This document shows, one piece after another, positions 39,308 to 48,979 of a stretch of 64,000 nucleotides of DNA. Position 1 is the first letter of the stretch. Each line of letters starts with the position of its first letter. The position numbers and the translations under genes were made by a program. The stretch is from Granulicella sp. L46 (GTDB lineage: Bacteria > Acidobacteriota > Terriglobia > Terriglobales > Acidobacteriaceae): positions 77,389 through 141,388 of the forward strand of contig NZ_LMUT01000018.1 in the NCBI RefSeq assembly GCF_009765785.1. The letters run 5' to 3'. A model generated the notes under the pieces. It saw nothing but the letters and a program-made list of their open reading frames with translations. It ran no database searches and was not told the DNA's origin.

Positions 39308-40733
39308 AACTACGTTTGCGGGAATTAAATGTTTGAATCCGTTCTGGCTGGCCAGCGCGCCGCCGACGAATTGCGGCGAACAGATTATGCGCGCGTTCGA
39401 TGCGGGGTGGGGCGGCGCGGTGTGGAAGACAATTGGCGAGCAGGTAACGAATGTGAGCTCGCGCTACTCATCGATTGATTGGAACGGGCAGAGGATGATG
39501 GGGTTCAACAATATCGAGTTGATCAGCGATCGACCGCCGGACGTGAACCTGCGCGAGATGGCGGAGGTGAAGCGCCGGTATCCGAAGCACGTGGTGATTG
39601 CGAGCCTGATGGTGGAGAGTAAGCGCGAGGTTTGGCACGAGATGGTGCAGCGCGCGGAGGATGCCGGCGTCGATGGACTTGAGTTGAATTTTGGATGCCC
39701 GCATGGGATGAGTGAACGCGGCATGGGATCGGCTGTGGGGCAGGTGCCCGAGTATTGCGAAGAGATTACGGGTTGGGTGAAGGAGAAGGCGCGCACACCG
39801 GTGATCGTGAAGTTGACGCCGAATATTGCGGACATTCGGATGCCGGCTCGTGCGGCGAGACGTGCGGGAGCAGATGCGCTGAGTGCGATCAATACGATTA
39901 ATTCGATTACGGGGATTGATCTGGAGACGCTGGAGCCGCGGCCGAATGTGGATGGAAAAAGTTCGCATGGCGGGTACTGTGGGCCGGCTGTGAAGCCGAT
40001 CGCGCTGAACATGGTGCAGCAGGTGATGAGCGATCCGCTGGCGGCGCTGCCGATGAGTGGCATCGGTGGAATCGGAAGCTGGCAGGATGCTGCGGAGTTC
40101 GTACTGCTGGGCGCGGGAACGGTGCAGGTGTGCACGGCGGCGATGCACTATGGGTATCGCATTGTCGAGGACATGGGCGATGGATTGCTCTCGTGGATGC
40201 GGCGCAAGGGGTATGAGACGATCGATGATTTCCGCGGACGGTCGCTGCCGAATATGCGCGACTGGAAGCATTTGAATCTGAACTTTCGTGTGGTCGCCGA
40301 AATTCACGCGGATAAGTGCATCGGGTGCCAGCTTTGCTACACGGCCTGCTGGGATGGAGCGCATCAGTGCATTCATCTTGACCGCGTAGATGGCGGGATG
40401 GAGCAGCCTGTGATGGGGACTGATCCGAGGTATGCGCAGCACGAGGCGAATCCGCACGGTAAGCCGACTCCGGCGATGGTGTTCGCGCAGTCGGTGAAGA
40501 CGATTGTGACTACGCCGATTCCGAAGCTGGACCTGGATGGTGAAGGGGCGAGCAGCGCGGTCACGCCGCTACAGAGAATTCCGCGTGTGGATGTGGATGA
40601 GTGCGTGGGCTGCAATCTGTGCTCGCTGGTTTGTCCTGTGCCGGAGTGCATCACGATGGAGCGCGTTGAGACTGGACTGTGTCCTGAGACGTGGGCGGAG
40701 CGCGTTGCGAATGCGGAGAGTGCGAAGGCGTAG
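39294..40733 (+). CDS. preA: Dihydropyrimidine dehydrogenase, PreA subunit
   Basis: 479 residues. A FMN-binding dihydroorotate-dehydrogenase-like barrel (LNPFWLASAPPTNCGEQI, GLELNFGCPHGMSERGMGSA, VIVKLTPNIADI, ALPMSGIGGIGSWQDAAEF) is followed by ferredoxin-like 2x[4Fe-4S] motifs CIGCQLCYTACWDG and CVGCNLCSLVCPVPEC. It reduces uracil or thymine to the dihydro form with electrons from PreT. GAGGG lies before the ATG, which is inside preT. Confidence 0.95.
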   Translation: MPTLETTFAGIKCLNPFWLASAPPTNCGEQIMRAFDAGWGGAVWKTIGEQVTNVSSRYSSIDWNGQRMMGFNNIELISDRPPDVNLREMAEVKRRYPKHVVIASLMVESKREVWHEMVQRAEDAGVDGLELNFGCPHGMSERGMGSAVGQVPEYCEEITGWVKEKARTPVIVKLTPNIADIRMPARAARRAGADALSAINTINSITGIDLETLEPRPNVDGKSSHGGYCGPAVKPIALNMVQQVMSDPLAALPMSGIGGIGSWQDAAEFVLLGAGTVQVCTAAMHYGYRIVEDMGDGLLSWMRRKGYETIDDFRGRSLPNMRDWKHLNLNFRVVAEIHADKCIGCQLCYTACWDGAHQCIHLDRVDGGMEQPVMGTDPRYAQHEANPHGKPTPAMVFAQSVKTIVTTPIPKLDLDGEGASSAVTPLQRIPRVDVDECVGCNLCSLVCPVPECITMERVETGLCPETWAERVANAESAKA

Positions 40734-40742
40734 GGAGGGGCT

Positions 40743-42158
40743 ATGGGAATCCTGATCAAGAATGGAACGGTGGTGAGCGCAACGGAGTCCAGGAAGCTGG
40801 ATGTGCTGGTGTCTGGCGAGATGATTGCGCGCGTGGGGGTGGGGATTAATGAGAGCGGCCACGACGTGGTGGACGCGACGGGGCTGCTGGTGATGCCCGG
40901 CGGGATCGATGCGCATACACATCTGGATATGCCGTTTGGTGGGACGACGTCGGCGGACGATTACACCACCGGCACGCAGGCGGCGGCGGTGGGTGGGACG
41001 ACGATGTTGATTGACTTCGCGCTGCAGAGCCAGGGTCACACCATGCGCGAGGCGTTCGATGTGTGGCGGGCGAAGTCGCGCGGAAAGGCTTGCGTGGATT
41101 ACTCGCTGCACATGGCCGTGACGGATTTGGGGCCGGGCGATGGGGCGCACGGATTGCGCGAGATGGAAGAGATGGTCGCCGAGGGCATTTCGAGTTTCAA
41201 GTTGTTCATGGCGTACCCGGGCGTGTTGATGATTGACGACGGGCTGATGTTCAAAGTGATGCAGAAGGCTGCAGCGCTGAACGCTCTGTGCTGCGTGCAT
41301 GCGGAGAATGGCAGCGCGATCGATGTGGTGGTGGCGCAGATGATTGCGGAGGGAAAGACGGAGCCGCACTATCACGCGCTGTCGCGGAGCCCGAAGGCTG
41401 AGGCGGAGGCTACGCATCGCGCGATTGCGTTGGCGGATATGGCAGGGGCGTCGGTGTACATCGTGCACCTGTCGAATGAGGATTCGCTGGCGGCGTTGAA
41501 GTTCATGCAGGGGCGTGGCGCGAAGGCACTGGCCGAGACTTGCATTCAATATTTGGTGCTGTCGATTGAGGACCAGATGCCGGGCGAGAGCTGGGAGGAG
41601 GCGAAGTATGTGTTCACGCCACCGCTGCGCGAGAAGTGGAATCAGGAGCCGTTGTGGGAGGCGCTGGCGGACGGATCGCTTGCGGTGGTGTCGACCGATC
41701 ATTGTCCGTTTCGGTTTGCGGATCAGAAGGAGTTGGGGCGTGGAGACTTTCGCAAGATTCCGAATGGCGGGCCGGGCGTCGAGAATCGGCTGCAAATTCT
41801 TTGGCACTTCGGCGTGAATGCGGGGAAGATTTCGCCGGAGAGATTTGTCGCGTTGATGGCGACGAATCCTGCGAAGATTTTTGGCATGGAGCGGCATAAG
41901 GGCCGGATTGCCGAGGGGTTGGACGCGGATATTCTGCTGTGGGATCCGACGGCGGAGTACACGATTTCGGCGGAGACGCAGTGCATGGCGACGGACTACT
42001 CGATGTTTGAGGGGTGGAGGGTGAAGGGGAATGCAGCGAAGGTGTGGTCGCGCGGCGAACTGGTGGTCGACAACGTTGCGCAGCCGGGCAAGTTTTTGGG
42101 AGCGACGGGACGCGGACGGTTCGTGAAGCGTGAAGCCAATGGTGGAGGGATGGGTTGA
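40743..42158 (+). CDS. hydA: Dihydropyrimidinase
   Basis: 471 residues. GGIDAHTHLDMPFGGTTSAD gives the His pair of the binuclear zinc site; SSFKLFMAYPG holds the carboxylated Lys; VHAENGSAID and YIVHLSN the other His; STDHCPF the catalytic Asp. It opens dihydrouracil to N-carbamoyl-beta-alanine. GGAGGGG precedes the ATG; the gap to preA is 9 bases, and the 3' end overlaps the transporter gene. Confidence 0.95.
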   Translation: MGILIKNGTVVSATESRKLDVLVSGEMIARVGVGINESGHDVVDATGLLVMPGGIDAHTHLDMPFGGTTSADDYTTGTQAAAVGGTTMLIDFALQSQGHTMREAFDVWRAKSRGKACVDYSLHMAVTDLGPGDGAHGLREMEEMVAEGISSFKLFMAYPGVLMIDDGLMFKVMQKAAALNALCCVHAENGSAIDVVVAQMIAEGKTEPHYHALSRSPKAEAEATHRAIALADMAGASVYIVHLSNEDSLAALKFMQGRGAKALAETCIQYLVLSIEDQMPGESWEEAKYVFTPPLREKWNQEPLWEALADGSLAVVSTDHCPFRFADQKELGRGDFRKIPNGGPGVENRLQILWHFGVNAGKISPERFVALMATNPAKIFGMERHKGRIAEGLDADILLWDPTAEYTISAETQCMATDYSMFEGWRVKGNAAKVWSRGELVVDNVAQPGKFLGATGRGRFVKREANGGGMG

Positions 42159-43621
42159 GGCCGTTGGCGAACGTCACGATGGACAGCGACGAGTTTGCGG
42201 AAGAGTATGCACCGGACGCGCGGCTGTACAACGATGATCTTGCGCCGACGATGCCGGCGCAGCGCACGTGGGGGACGTACAACTACGTTGCACTTTGGTT
42301 TTCGATGTCGATGGAAGTGACGACGTACATGCTGGCGGCGAGCTTGATTGCCGGCGGCATGAACTGGAAGCAGGCTGTGGGGACGATCCTGCTGGGAAAT
42401 CTAATTGTGCTGGTGCCGATGCTGCTGAATGCGCATGCGGGCGCGAAGTATGGGATTCCGTTTCCGGTGTTTGTGCGGGCGAGCTTCGGGCCGGTGGGGG
42501 CGAATATTCCGGCGATGCTGAGGGCGATTGTGGCGTGCGGGTGGTTTGGGATTCAGACATGGATTGGCGGGCAGGCGATTGCCGCTATGGTCGCGGTGCT
42601 GTGGCCTGCGACTGCGCAGATGCCGAGCGTGACGTGGGTTTGCTTCCTGGGATTCTGGGCGCTGAACATGGTGGTGGTGTGGCGCGGTGTGGAGTCCATA
42701 CGCTTCCTACAGAGCTTTTCGGCGCCGCTGATGCTGGTACTCGGATTGGCGCTGCTTGGCTTCATGCTGCACAAGGCCGGCGGCTTTGGGCCGATGCTTT
42801 CGACGCCGAGCAAGTTCACGACTATGCATGGATTTCTGAAGTTTTTCTTTCCTTCGCTAACGGCGATGGTGGGGTACTGGGCTACGCTTAGCTTGAACAT
42901 TCCGGACTTCACGCGGTATGCGAAGAAGCAGGAATCGCAGATTGTGGGGCAGGCAATTGGGCTGCCGGTGGCCATGGCGCTGTACTCGTTTATTGGGATT
43001 GCTGTTACATCGGCATCGACGGTGGTGTTCGGTGAGCCGATATGGAATCCGGTCACACTGCTGGGACGATTTCATGAGCCCTGGATTGCGTTTCTCGGGC
43101 TGGTGGGGCTGCTGATCGCGACGATGAATGTGAACATCGCGGCGAACGTGGTTTCGCCTTCGAATGATTTTTCGAACCTCGCGCCGAAATTGATCAGCTT
43201 TCGTACGGGCGGGATGATCACCGGTTTCCTAGGGCTTGCGATGATGCCATGGAAGCTGATGGCGACGTTTGGGAGTTATGTGTTTGGGTGGTTGGTGGGG
43301 TACTCCGGACTGCTGGGGCCGGTGGCGGGAATTATGGTGACGGATTACTTTTTGATTCGCGGGACGCGGCTGGATACGTACTCGCTCTACCGGCGGGGCG
43401 GGATATACGAGTACAGGAATGGATTGAATCCAGCGGCGATTGTTGCGCTGGTGCTGGGCGTGCTCGCAGCGCTGGTGGGTAAGTTCGTGCCGCGCGTGGC
43501 GTTTCTTTATGACTACGCATGGTTTGTCGGATTCTTCCTTTCGGGAGCAATCTATTACTTGATGATGATTGGCCATCGCACGGCGTTGGCGGAAGCGGAA
43601 GGTTTGAGATATGAGTCCTAG
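42155..43621 (+). CDS. NCS1-family nucleobase (uracil/cytosine/allantoin) transporter
   Basis: 488 residues from a TTG start that overlaps the previous stop (TTGA) and has GGAGGG 8 bases upstream; the ATG at 42179 lacks a ribosome site. About 12 membrane segments; YVALWFSMSMEVTTYMLAAS, FPVFVRASFGPVGANIPAML, TWIGGQAIAAM and NIPDFTRYAK match NCS1 carriers such as Mhp1 and FurD. It probably imports uracil or a related pyrimidine for the enzymes encoded around it. Confidence 0.93.
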   Translation: MRPLANVTMDSDEFAEEYAPDARLYNDDLAPTMPAQRTWGTYNYVALWFSMSMEVTTYMLAASLIAGGMNWKQAVGTILLGNLIVLVPMLLNAHAGAKYGIPFPVFVRASFGPVGANIPAMLRAIVACGWFGIQTWIGGQAIAAMVAVLWPATAQMPSVTWVCFLGFWALNMVVVWRGVESIRFLQSFSAPLMLVLGLALLGFMLHKAGGFGPMLSTPSKFTTMHGFLKFFFPSLTAMVGYWATLSLNIPDFTRYAKKQESQIVGQAIGLPVAMALYSFIGIAVTSASTVVFGEPIWNPVTLLGRFHEPWIAFLGLVGLLIATMNVNIAANVVSPSNDFSNLAPKLISFRTGGMITGFLGLAMMPWKLMATFGSYVFGWLVGYSGLLGPVAGIMVTDYFLIRGTRLDTYSLYRRGGIYEYRNGLNPAAIVALVLGVLAALVGKFVPRVAFLYDYAWFVGFFLSGAIYYLMMIGHRTALAEAEGLRYES

Positions 43622-44978
43622 CGATGTGTTGGAGAAGGGCGCGGCGCTAACCTCCGATGAGGTGGTGCAGATTACGCGGGAGACGAACTATGGCACGTGG
43701 AGGTTCCAGAAGGGTTGGAACCCTATGCACATCGTCGATGCGGAAGGTTGCTACATCACCGATGCGAATGGGAAAAAGTATTTGGATTTCTCGTCGCAGC
43801 TGATGTGCATGAACCTGGGGCATAAAAATGCGGCGGTGATTGAGTCAATCAAGAAGCAGGCGGAGAATCTGGCCTATGCGATGCCTGGCTATGCAACGAC
43901 GGCGCGCGCGGAGTTGAGCAAGCTGCTGCTTGAAGTGCTGCCGAAGGGGTTGAACAAATTCTTCTTTACGACTTCGGGCACGGACGCGAATGAGGCGGCG
44001 TTCAAGATTGCGCGGATGTATACGGGCAAGACGAAGGTGATTGCGCGCTATCGGAGTTATCACGGGTCGACGGCAGGAGCGATTGCGGCGACGGGTGATC
44101 CGCGGCGTTGGGCGATGGAGCCGCGCGGCAAGGGGCCGGGAATTATTTTTGGACCGGAGGTGCACTGCTACAAGTGTCCGATCAAGCATACCTATCCAGA
44201 GTGCGGCGTTGCTTGCGTGGATTATCTCGAGCACATGATTCGCAATGAGAGCGATGTGGCGGCGGTGTTGGTGGAGCCGATCGTCGGGACCAACGGCGTG
44301 ATTGTGCCGCCTGAAGAGTACATGCCGAAGCTGCGCAAAGTTTGCGACGAGACGGGTGTACTGCTGATTGCCGACGAGGTGATGAGCGGATGGGGACGCG
44401 CGGGTGAGTGGTTCGCGATGAACCTTTGGGGCGTGACACCGGATATTCTGACGACCGCGAAGGGGATTACGTCGGCGTATGTGCCTTTGGGATTGTGTGC
44501 GACCAGTGAGAAGATTGGCGACTTCTTTCAGGATCATTACTTTGCCCATGGGCACACATATGAGGCGCATCCGATGACGCTGGGGCCGGCCGTGGCGACG
44601 ATCAACGAGATGAAGCGGCTGAAGCTCGTGGAGCGTGCGAAGGAGCTGGAGCCGTTTGTTGCGGAGAAACTGCAGGCGTTGAAAGCCAAGCATAAGAGCG
44701 TCGGCGATGTGCGCGGAAAAGGGCTGTTCTGGGCGGTCGACCTGGTGAAGAATCAGACGACCAAGGAGCCGTTCAACACGTATACGGATAAGGTCTCGGG
44801 CAAACCGCTGCTGGTCGATCAGATTGCGGCGAAGACGCTGGCCGATGGGGTGATCATTCAGGCGTGGGTGAGTCACTTTGTGATTGCGCCGCCGCTGATC
44901 GTGGAGAAGGAAGAGATCGAGCGCGGAATTGCGACGCTGGATAAGTGGCTGCACCTTGCGGATGAGCTGGCCGATTAG
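43611..44978 (+). CDS. Class III PLP-dependent aminotransferase, probably beta-alanine type
   Basis: 455 residues, overlapping the transporter gene by 11 bases. ITDANGKKYLDFSSQLMCMN, FFTTSGTDANEAAFKIAR, YRSYHGSTAGAIAATGDPR, LLIADEVMSGWGRAGEWFAM and the PLP lysine in ILTTAKGITSAYVPLG are the hallmarks. At the end of a pyrimidine-degradation run it most likely removes the amino group of beta-alanine to give malonate semialdehyde; which acceptor it uses (pyruvate or 2-oxoglutarate) is open. Confidence 0.9.
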   Translation: MSPSDVLEKGAALTSDEVVQITRETNYGTWRFQKGWNPMHIVDAEGCYITDANGKKYLDFSSQLMCMNLGHKNAAVIESIKKQAENLAYAMPGYATTARAELSKLLLEVLPKGLNKFFFTTSGTDANEAAFKIARMYTGKTKVIARYRSYHGSTAGAIAATGDPRRWAMEPRGKGPGIIFGPEVHCYKCPIKHTYPECGVACVDYLEHMIRNESDVAAVLVEPIVGTNGVIVPPEEYMPKLRKVCDETGVLLIADEVMSGWGRAGEWFAMNLWGVTPDILTTAKGITSAYVPLGLCATSEKIGDFFQDHYFAHGHTYEAHPMTLGPAVATINEMKRLKLVERAKELEPFVAEKLQALKAKHKSVGDVRGKGLFWAVDLVKNQTTKEPFNTYTDKVSGKPLLVDQIAAKTLADGVIIQAWVSHFVIAPPLIVEKEEIERGIATLDKWLHLADELAD

Positions 44979-44986
44979 GAAGTGCG

Positions 44987-45015
44987 GGCCTGGGATGCGG
45001 ATCGCGTCCCAGGCC
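44987..45015. terminator. Hairpin between converging genes
   Basis: GGCCTGGGA, an 11-base loop, TCCCAGGCC: 9 perfect pairs, then GTGCCTATTTCTT. It closes the pyrimidine operon and may serve ppk2 as well. Confidence 0.7.
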
Positions 45016-45019
45016 GTGC

Positions 45020-45889
45020 CTATTTCTTGAGGTGCTTGCGCAGGGCGAGGAGCTCGGCGCGGTGTTTTGGTGTGGCCTTGGGGAATGAGAGCTTGAGGCT
45101 CTTGATGGTGTCGAGGACGATGCTGGAGATGATGAGCCGCGCATTGTTCTTGTCGTCGGCCGGGACTACGTACCACGGGGCGTGCTCGGTGCTGGTGGCG
45201 TTGAGGCAATCTTCGAAGGCATCCGTGTACTGATCCCAGTACTGGCGCTCTTTCATGTCGGAGATGCTGAACTTCCAGTTCTTTTTTGTGTCGTCGATGC
45301 GCGCGAGGAAGCGCTGGCGCTGCTCTTCCTTGGAGAGATGCAGGAAGAATTTAATCGTGCGCGTGCCGTTGTTGTAGAGGTGGCGCTCCATGTCGACGAT
45401 GGAGCGATAGCGGTCTTTCCAGATGTTCTTGTCGTTGCTCAACTCTTCGGAAAGACCTTCGGATTTAAGGATCTCGGGGTGGACACGGACGACGAGCACC
45501 TCCTCGTAATAAGAACGGTTGAAGATGCCGATGCGGCCGCGTTCGGGAAGCCGGAGGTAGGTGCGCCATAGAAAATCGTGCTCGAGCTCGGCGGCGCTGG
45601 GCTGCTTGAAGCTTGAAACGTCGCAACCCTGCGGGTTGATACCGCTCATGACGTGGCGGATGGCGCCATCCTTGCCGGATGCATCCATGCCCTGAAAGAT
45701 GAGTAGGAGCGCATAGCGGTCGGAGCCGTAGAGGAGTTCCTGTTGATCGCTGAGCGCAGCTGTCTGTTCGCCGAGAACGGCGTGGTACTTCTTTTTGGAT
45801 TTGTAGAAGGGTTCGATCTTCGTTGGTGTCTTGGTGAGTTTGATGTTGGTATCGGGATGCACTCGGAATTTGTCGGAGTCGATCGTCAT
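45020..45889 (-). CDS. ppk2: Polyphosphate kinase 2 family protein
   Basis: 289 residues. [20 protein letters not shown] contains the Walker A motif GMDASGKDG and [15 protein letters not shown] plus [13 protein letters not shown] the Walker B/lid region of PPK2 enzymes. It transfers phosphate between polyphosphate and nucleotides; single-domain forms of this length phosphorylate NMPs or NDPs. Start ATG 45889 with TCAAGGAA upstream. No ppk1 or ppx gene is nearby. Confidence 0.93.
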   Translation of the reverse strand: MTIDSDKFRVHPDTNIKLTKTPTKIEPFYKSKKKYHAVLGEQTAALSDQQELLYGSDRYALLLIFQGMDASGKDGAIRHVMSGINPQGCDVSSFKQPSAAELEHDFLWRTYLRLPERGRIGIFNRSYYEEVLVVRVHPEILKSEGLSEELSNDKNIWKDRYRSIVDMERHLYNNGTRTIKFFLHLSKEEQRQRFLARIDDTKKNWKFSISDMKERQYWDQYTDAFEDCLNATSTEHAPWYVVPADDKNNARLIISSIVLDTIKSLKLSFPKATPKHRAELLALRKHLKK

Positions 45890-46079
45890 GGTTTCCTTGA
45901 GGTGATTAGGTGTTTTGACTATTGGAGAATTCGCCCGTCTGATCTGAGCGACCTTTGGTCTCTACGGATCAGGATTGCAATTCTTTTGATGTACTTTAGC
46001 GTCGCACGTTCTAGGGTTTGGTGCGGAGTTCGATGCGCTTGTCATTCGCGGATACATCCCAAGGTAATCGAATAAGTTG

Positions 46080-46108
46080 TTGACAGTCTTTAGTTAGCGG
46101 AACATGAT
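46080..46108 (+). promoter_or_regulatory. Candidate promoter of the sedolisin gene
   Basis: TTGACA (46080-46085), 17-base spacer, CATGAT (46103-46108). Transcription would start near 46115, 50 bases before the ATG. The rest of the gap 45890-46165 shows no gene. Confidence 0.5.
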
Positions 46109-46165
46109 TGACCGCAGTTCCAACCACAAAAGAATATGACTAATCCACGATAGGAGAAATCCACC

Positions 46166-47839
46166 ATGCGTAGATCGGGAATTCTATTTCTCACGCTTGC
46201 TTTAGGCGTGTCGATACTTGCGGTCAGGGCACAGGCGCAGTCAGTGAGGACGCGGCATGTCCGGGAAGCGGTTTCGAGCGGGGAGGCGCAGCCTGTTGGA
46301 CGGCTTGCCTCGGGCCAGATCATGAATCTGAACCTGGTATTGCCGTTGAGCGATCCAACGGGCCTGAAGAGCTTTTTGAGTGACGTGTACGACCCGAGCA
46401 GCTCGTTGTTTCACAAGTTTTTGACGCCGACCGAGTTTACTGCAAAGTTCGGCCCGAGCCAGGCGCAGTATGACGCCGTGGTGCAGTTTGCGGTTAGCAA
46501 CGGATTCACGGTAACGGGTGGCTCTCGCGATGCGATGGATGTCCAGGTAAGGGGACCGGTTTCCGCGGTGGAGAGCGCGTTCCACGTGCACATGGCGACG
46601 TATCAGCATCCGGCGGAGAGCCGGGAATTTTATGCTCCGGACAACGAGCCTACGACCGATCTGCCGTTTGAGTTGTGGCATATTTCGGGACTGGATAACT
46701 ACTCCATTCCACACCGGCTGCTGGAGAGCCGCAGCGATTATGCCGCGGCGCATGGGATGGATGTGAAGGATGTGGTGTCGCATGCGACGACCGGATCGGG
46801 GCCGTCGGCTTCGTTCCTCGGGAGCGATATGCGCGCTGCGTATTACGGCACAGGATCGCTCACTGGCGCGGGACAGAACCTTGGGTTGTTCGAGTTCGAG
46901 GGAACAGATCTTGCGGATCTTACGACCTACTACAAGAACGTGAAGCAGACGAACAACGTGCCGGTGTCGGTGATCTCGACTGACGGAACCAGCACGTCGT
47001 GCGTGTACACGAGGGCTGGCGGTGACTGCGACGATACGGAGCAGACGCTGGACATGACGCAGGCGCTGGGTATGGCACCGGGGCTGTCGAGCCTGGTGAT
47101 GTATGTGGGGTCGACGGACACGGCCATCATTGGAGCGATGACGACGCATAGCCCACTGCCGACGACCATCGGCTGCTCGTGGGGATGGACGCCGGCTGAC
47201 CCTTCGACGCTGGATCCTTACTTCGAAAAGATGGCGGCGCAGGGTCAGAACTTCTTTGCGGCATCGGGCGATAGTTCAACGTGGTCGAAGAGGAACGAGG
47301 CCTGGCCTGCGGACGATGACTATGTTGTTTCTGTCGGCGGAACGGACTTGATCACGGCTAGCGCGGCTGGCCCGTGGAAGTCGGAGACGGCCTGGGCGGA
47401 CAGCGGTGGCGGCATCTCGCCGGATAAAATCGCGGTTCCGTCGTGGCAGAAGTTGTCGGGCGTGATCAATTCGAGCAACAAGGGATCGACGACGTATCGC
47501 AATGGGCCGGATGTGTCGGCGAACGCGAACTTCACGTTCTATACCTGCGCGGACCAGAAGGCTTGCCAGGCCAACGAATACGGCGGCACGAGCTTCGCGG
47601 CTCCGATGTGGGCGGCATATATCGCGCTGGTGAATCAGCAGCTGGCTAGCCAGGGCAAAGGGACGATCGGGTTTATCAATCCGACCATCTATGCGCAGAA
47701 TGTGACGTCGGTGTATGACACGGACTTCCACGATATTTCTAGCGGGAAGTCTGGAAGCTACTCGGCTGTTACGGGGTACGACCTGGTAACTGGATGGGGA
47801 AGTCCGAACGCTGGACTGCTGGCGGCGCTGGCACCCTAG
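46166..47839 (+). CDS. Pro-kumamolisin type serine-carboxyl peptidase (S53, sedolisin)
   Basis: 557 residues, TAGGAGAAA upstream. Signal peptide (FLTLALGVSILAVRAQAQ); an activation domain follows (LNLVLPLSDPTGLKSFLSDV, FLTPTEFTAKFGPSQAQYDA, VHMATYQHPAESREFYAPD). Catalytic Glu292 and Asp296 are in DDTEQTLDMTQALG; Ser476 in YGGTSFAAPMWAA; GPDVSANAN supplies the oxyanion Asp, and DLVTGWGSPNAG the calcium site. An acid-active secreted endopeptidase, fitting an acidic-soil lifestyle. Confidence 0.95.
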   Translation: MRRSGILFLTLALGVSILAVRAQAQSVRTRHVREAVSSGEAQPVGRLASGQIMNLNLVLPLSDPTGLKSFLSDVYDPSSSLFHKFLTPTEFTAKFGPSQAQYDAVVQFAVSNGFTVTGGSRDAMDVQVRGPVSAVESAFHVHMATYQHPAESREFYAPDNEPTTDLPFELWHISGLDNYSIPHRLLESRSDYAAAHGMDVKDVVSHATTGSGPSASFLGSDMRAAYYGTGSLTGAGQNLGLFEFEGTDLADLTTYYKNVKQTNNVPVSVISTDGTSTSCVYTRAGGDCDDTEQTLDMTQALGMAPGLSSLVMYVGSTDTAIIGAMTTHSPLPTTIGCSWGWTPADPSTLDPYFEKMAAQGQNFFAASGDSSTWSKRNEAWPADDDYVVSVGGTDLITASAAGPWKSETAWADSGGGISPDKIAVPSWQKLSGVINSSNKGSTTYRNGPDVSANANFTFYTCADQKACQANEYGGTSFAAPMWAAYIALVNQQLASQGKGTIGFINPTIYAQNVTSVYDTDFHDISSGKSGSYSAVTGYDLVTGWGSPNAGLLAALAP

Positions 47840-47860
47840 TAGACGGTACGATGTGAGCGG

Positions 47861-47890
47861 CGGCCCGGTTATTGTCCGGGCCGTTGCTTG
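47861..47890. terminator. Hairpin between the sedolisin and methyltransferase genes
   Basis: CGGCCCGG, loop TTATTGT, CCGGGCCG, then TTGCTTGTTT. Its right half overlaps the methyltransferase 3' end. Confidence 0.7.
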
Positions 47891-48750
47891 TTTGGCGAGG
47901 GAGCAGGGTCGAACTTCGCGAGGCGCTTACGAATGACGGCGCAGGCTTCGGGATTTTGATCGATCAGGATGGCGTTGCGGCCGTTGCGTAGCGCAGCTTC
48001 GCCGGTGGTGCCGGAGCCGGCGAAGAAGTCGAGGACGGTGTCGCCGGGATTGCTGTGGACGCGGACGATGCGCTCTAAAATTCCCAGAGGTTTTTGCGTG
48101 GGGTAGCCCGTTTTTTCCTTGCCGTTGGTTGGAACGATGGTGTGCCACCAGACGTCGGTGGGGGTTTTGCCGCGGGCTGCTTTCTCAGCGCCGACCAGGC
48201 CGGGCGCCATGTAGGGGATACGGTCGGAGGCGTCGAGGTGGAAGGTGTAGTGCTTGGGATCCTTGGTGTACCAGAGGATGTTGTCGTGCTTGGCAGGCCA
48301 GCGCTTCGTGGCGCGCGCGCCGTAGTCGTAGGCCCATATGATTTCGTTCTGGAAGCAGGCGCGGCCTGCACCACCAGCTTGGGCGAAAACTTCGTCGAGC
48401 ATGACTTTGCAGTAGTGGACCTCGCGCGGGTCGATGTGAAAGAAGAGAGAGCCGGTGGGGGCGAGGACGCGGTGGGCCTCGATCATGCGCGGGCGGAGGA
48501 AGGCGAGGTAGTCATCGAAGATGTCGGCGTAGATGGGCGCGGAGGCTAGCGTTTCGGTGCGGTAACGGTTGCCGCCGAAGCCGGTGCGGTCACCGTCGGC
48601 GTCGCGAACGGTGCGGATGCGGGTACGTTTTTGGGTGACGCCGGTATTGAAGGGCGGGTCGATATAGATGAGCTCGACGCTGGCGTTGGGGAGCGCGCGC
48701 AGGGCGGTGAGGTTGTCGTCTTGAAGGATGCGAAGGGACGTGCTGGGCAA
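47869..48750 (-). CDS. Orphan site-specific DNA methyltransferase, beta-class
   Basis: 293 residues from a TTG start with GGAG 8 bases upstream. SVELIYIDPPFNTGVTQKRT carries DPPF (motif IV); GDTVLDFFAGSGTTGEAALR carries FAGSGTTG (motif I) near the C-terminus, with a target-recognition region between them: the order of beta-class N4-C/N6-A methyltransferases. No restriction endonuclease gene adjoins it, so it may mark DNA for regulation or replication timing like CcrM, or be a remnant of a restriction system. Recognition site unknown. Confidence 0.9.
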   Translation of the reverse strand: MPSTSLRILQDDNLTALRALPNASVELIYIDPPFNTGVTQKRTRIRTVRDADGDRTGFGGNRYRTETLASAPIYADIFDDYLAFLRPRMIEAHRVLAPTGSLFFHIDPREVHYCKVMLDEVFAQAGGAGRACFQNEIIWAYDYGARATKRWPAKHDNILWYTKDPKHYTFHLDASDRIPYMAPGLVGAEKAARGKTPTDVWWHTIVPTNGKEKTGYPTQKPLGILERIVRVHSNPGDTVLDFFAGSGTTGEAALRNGRNAILIDQNPEACAVIRKRLAKFDPAPSPNKQRPGQ

Positions 48751-48979
48751 GGCGTGGCTCCGGAGACAAGTCTAAACTCGTTTGCGTTTGAGCAGCGGAC
48801 GAGTTGGACGCACATAGTGGGGACCTCAGGGGCTAAAGCCCAAGCGGGCGGTCTTGTTTTATGGCACGACTGAACTCATGCCCCTTCGATTCTTGCTGCG
48901 GTGAGTGGCGAGTCTTGAGTTGTGGTCCGCGGACGTATAGTGGAGGGTGCGTAAGTTTGGCGGTTGAGGGAGATGTTGT

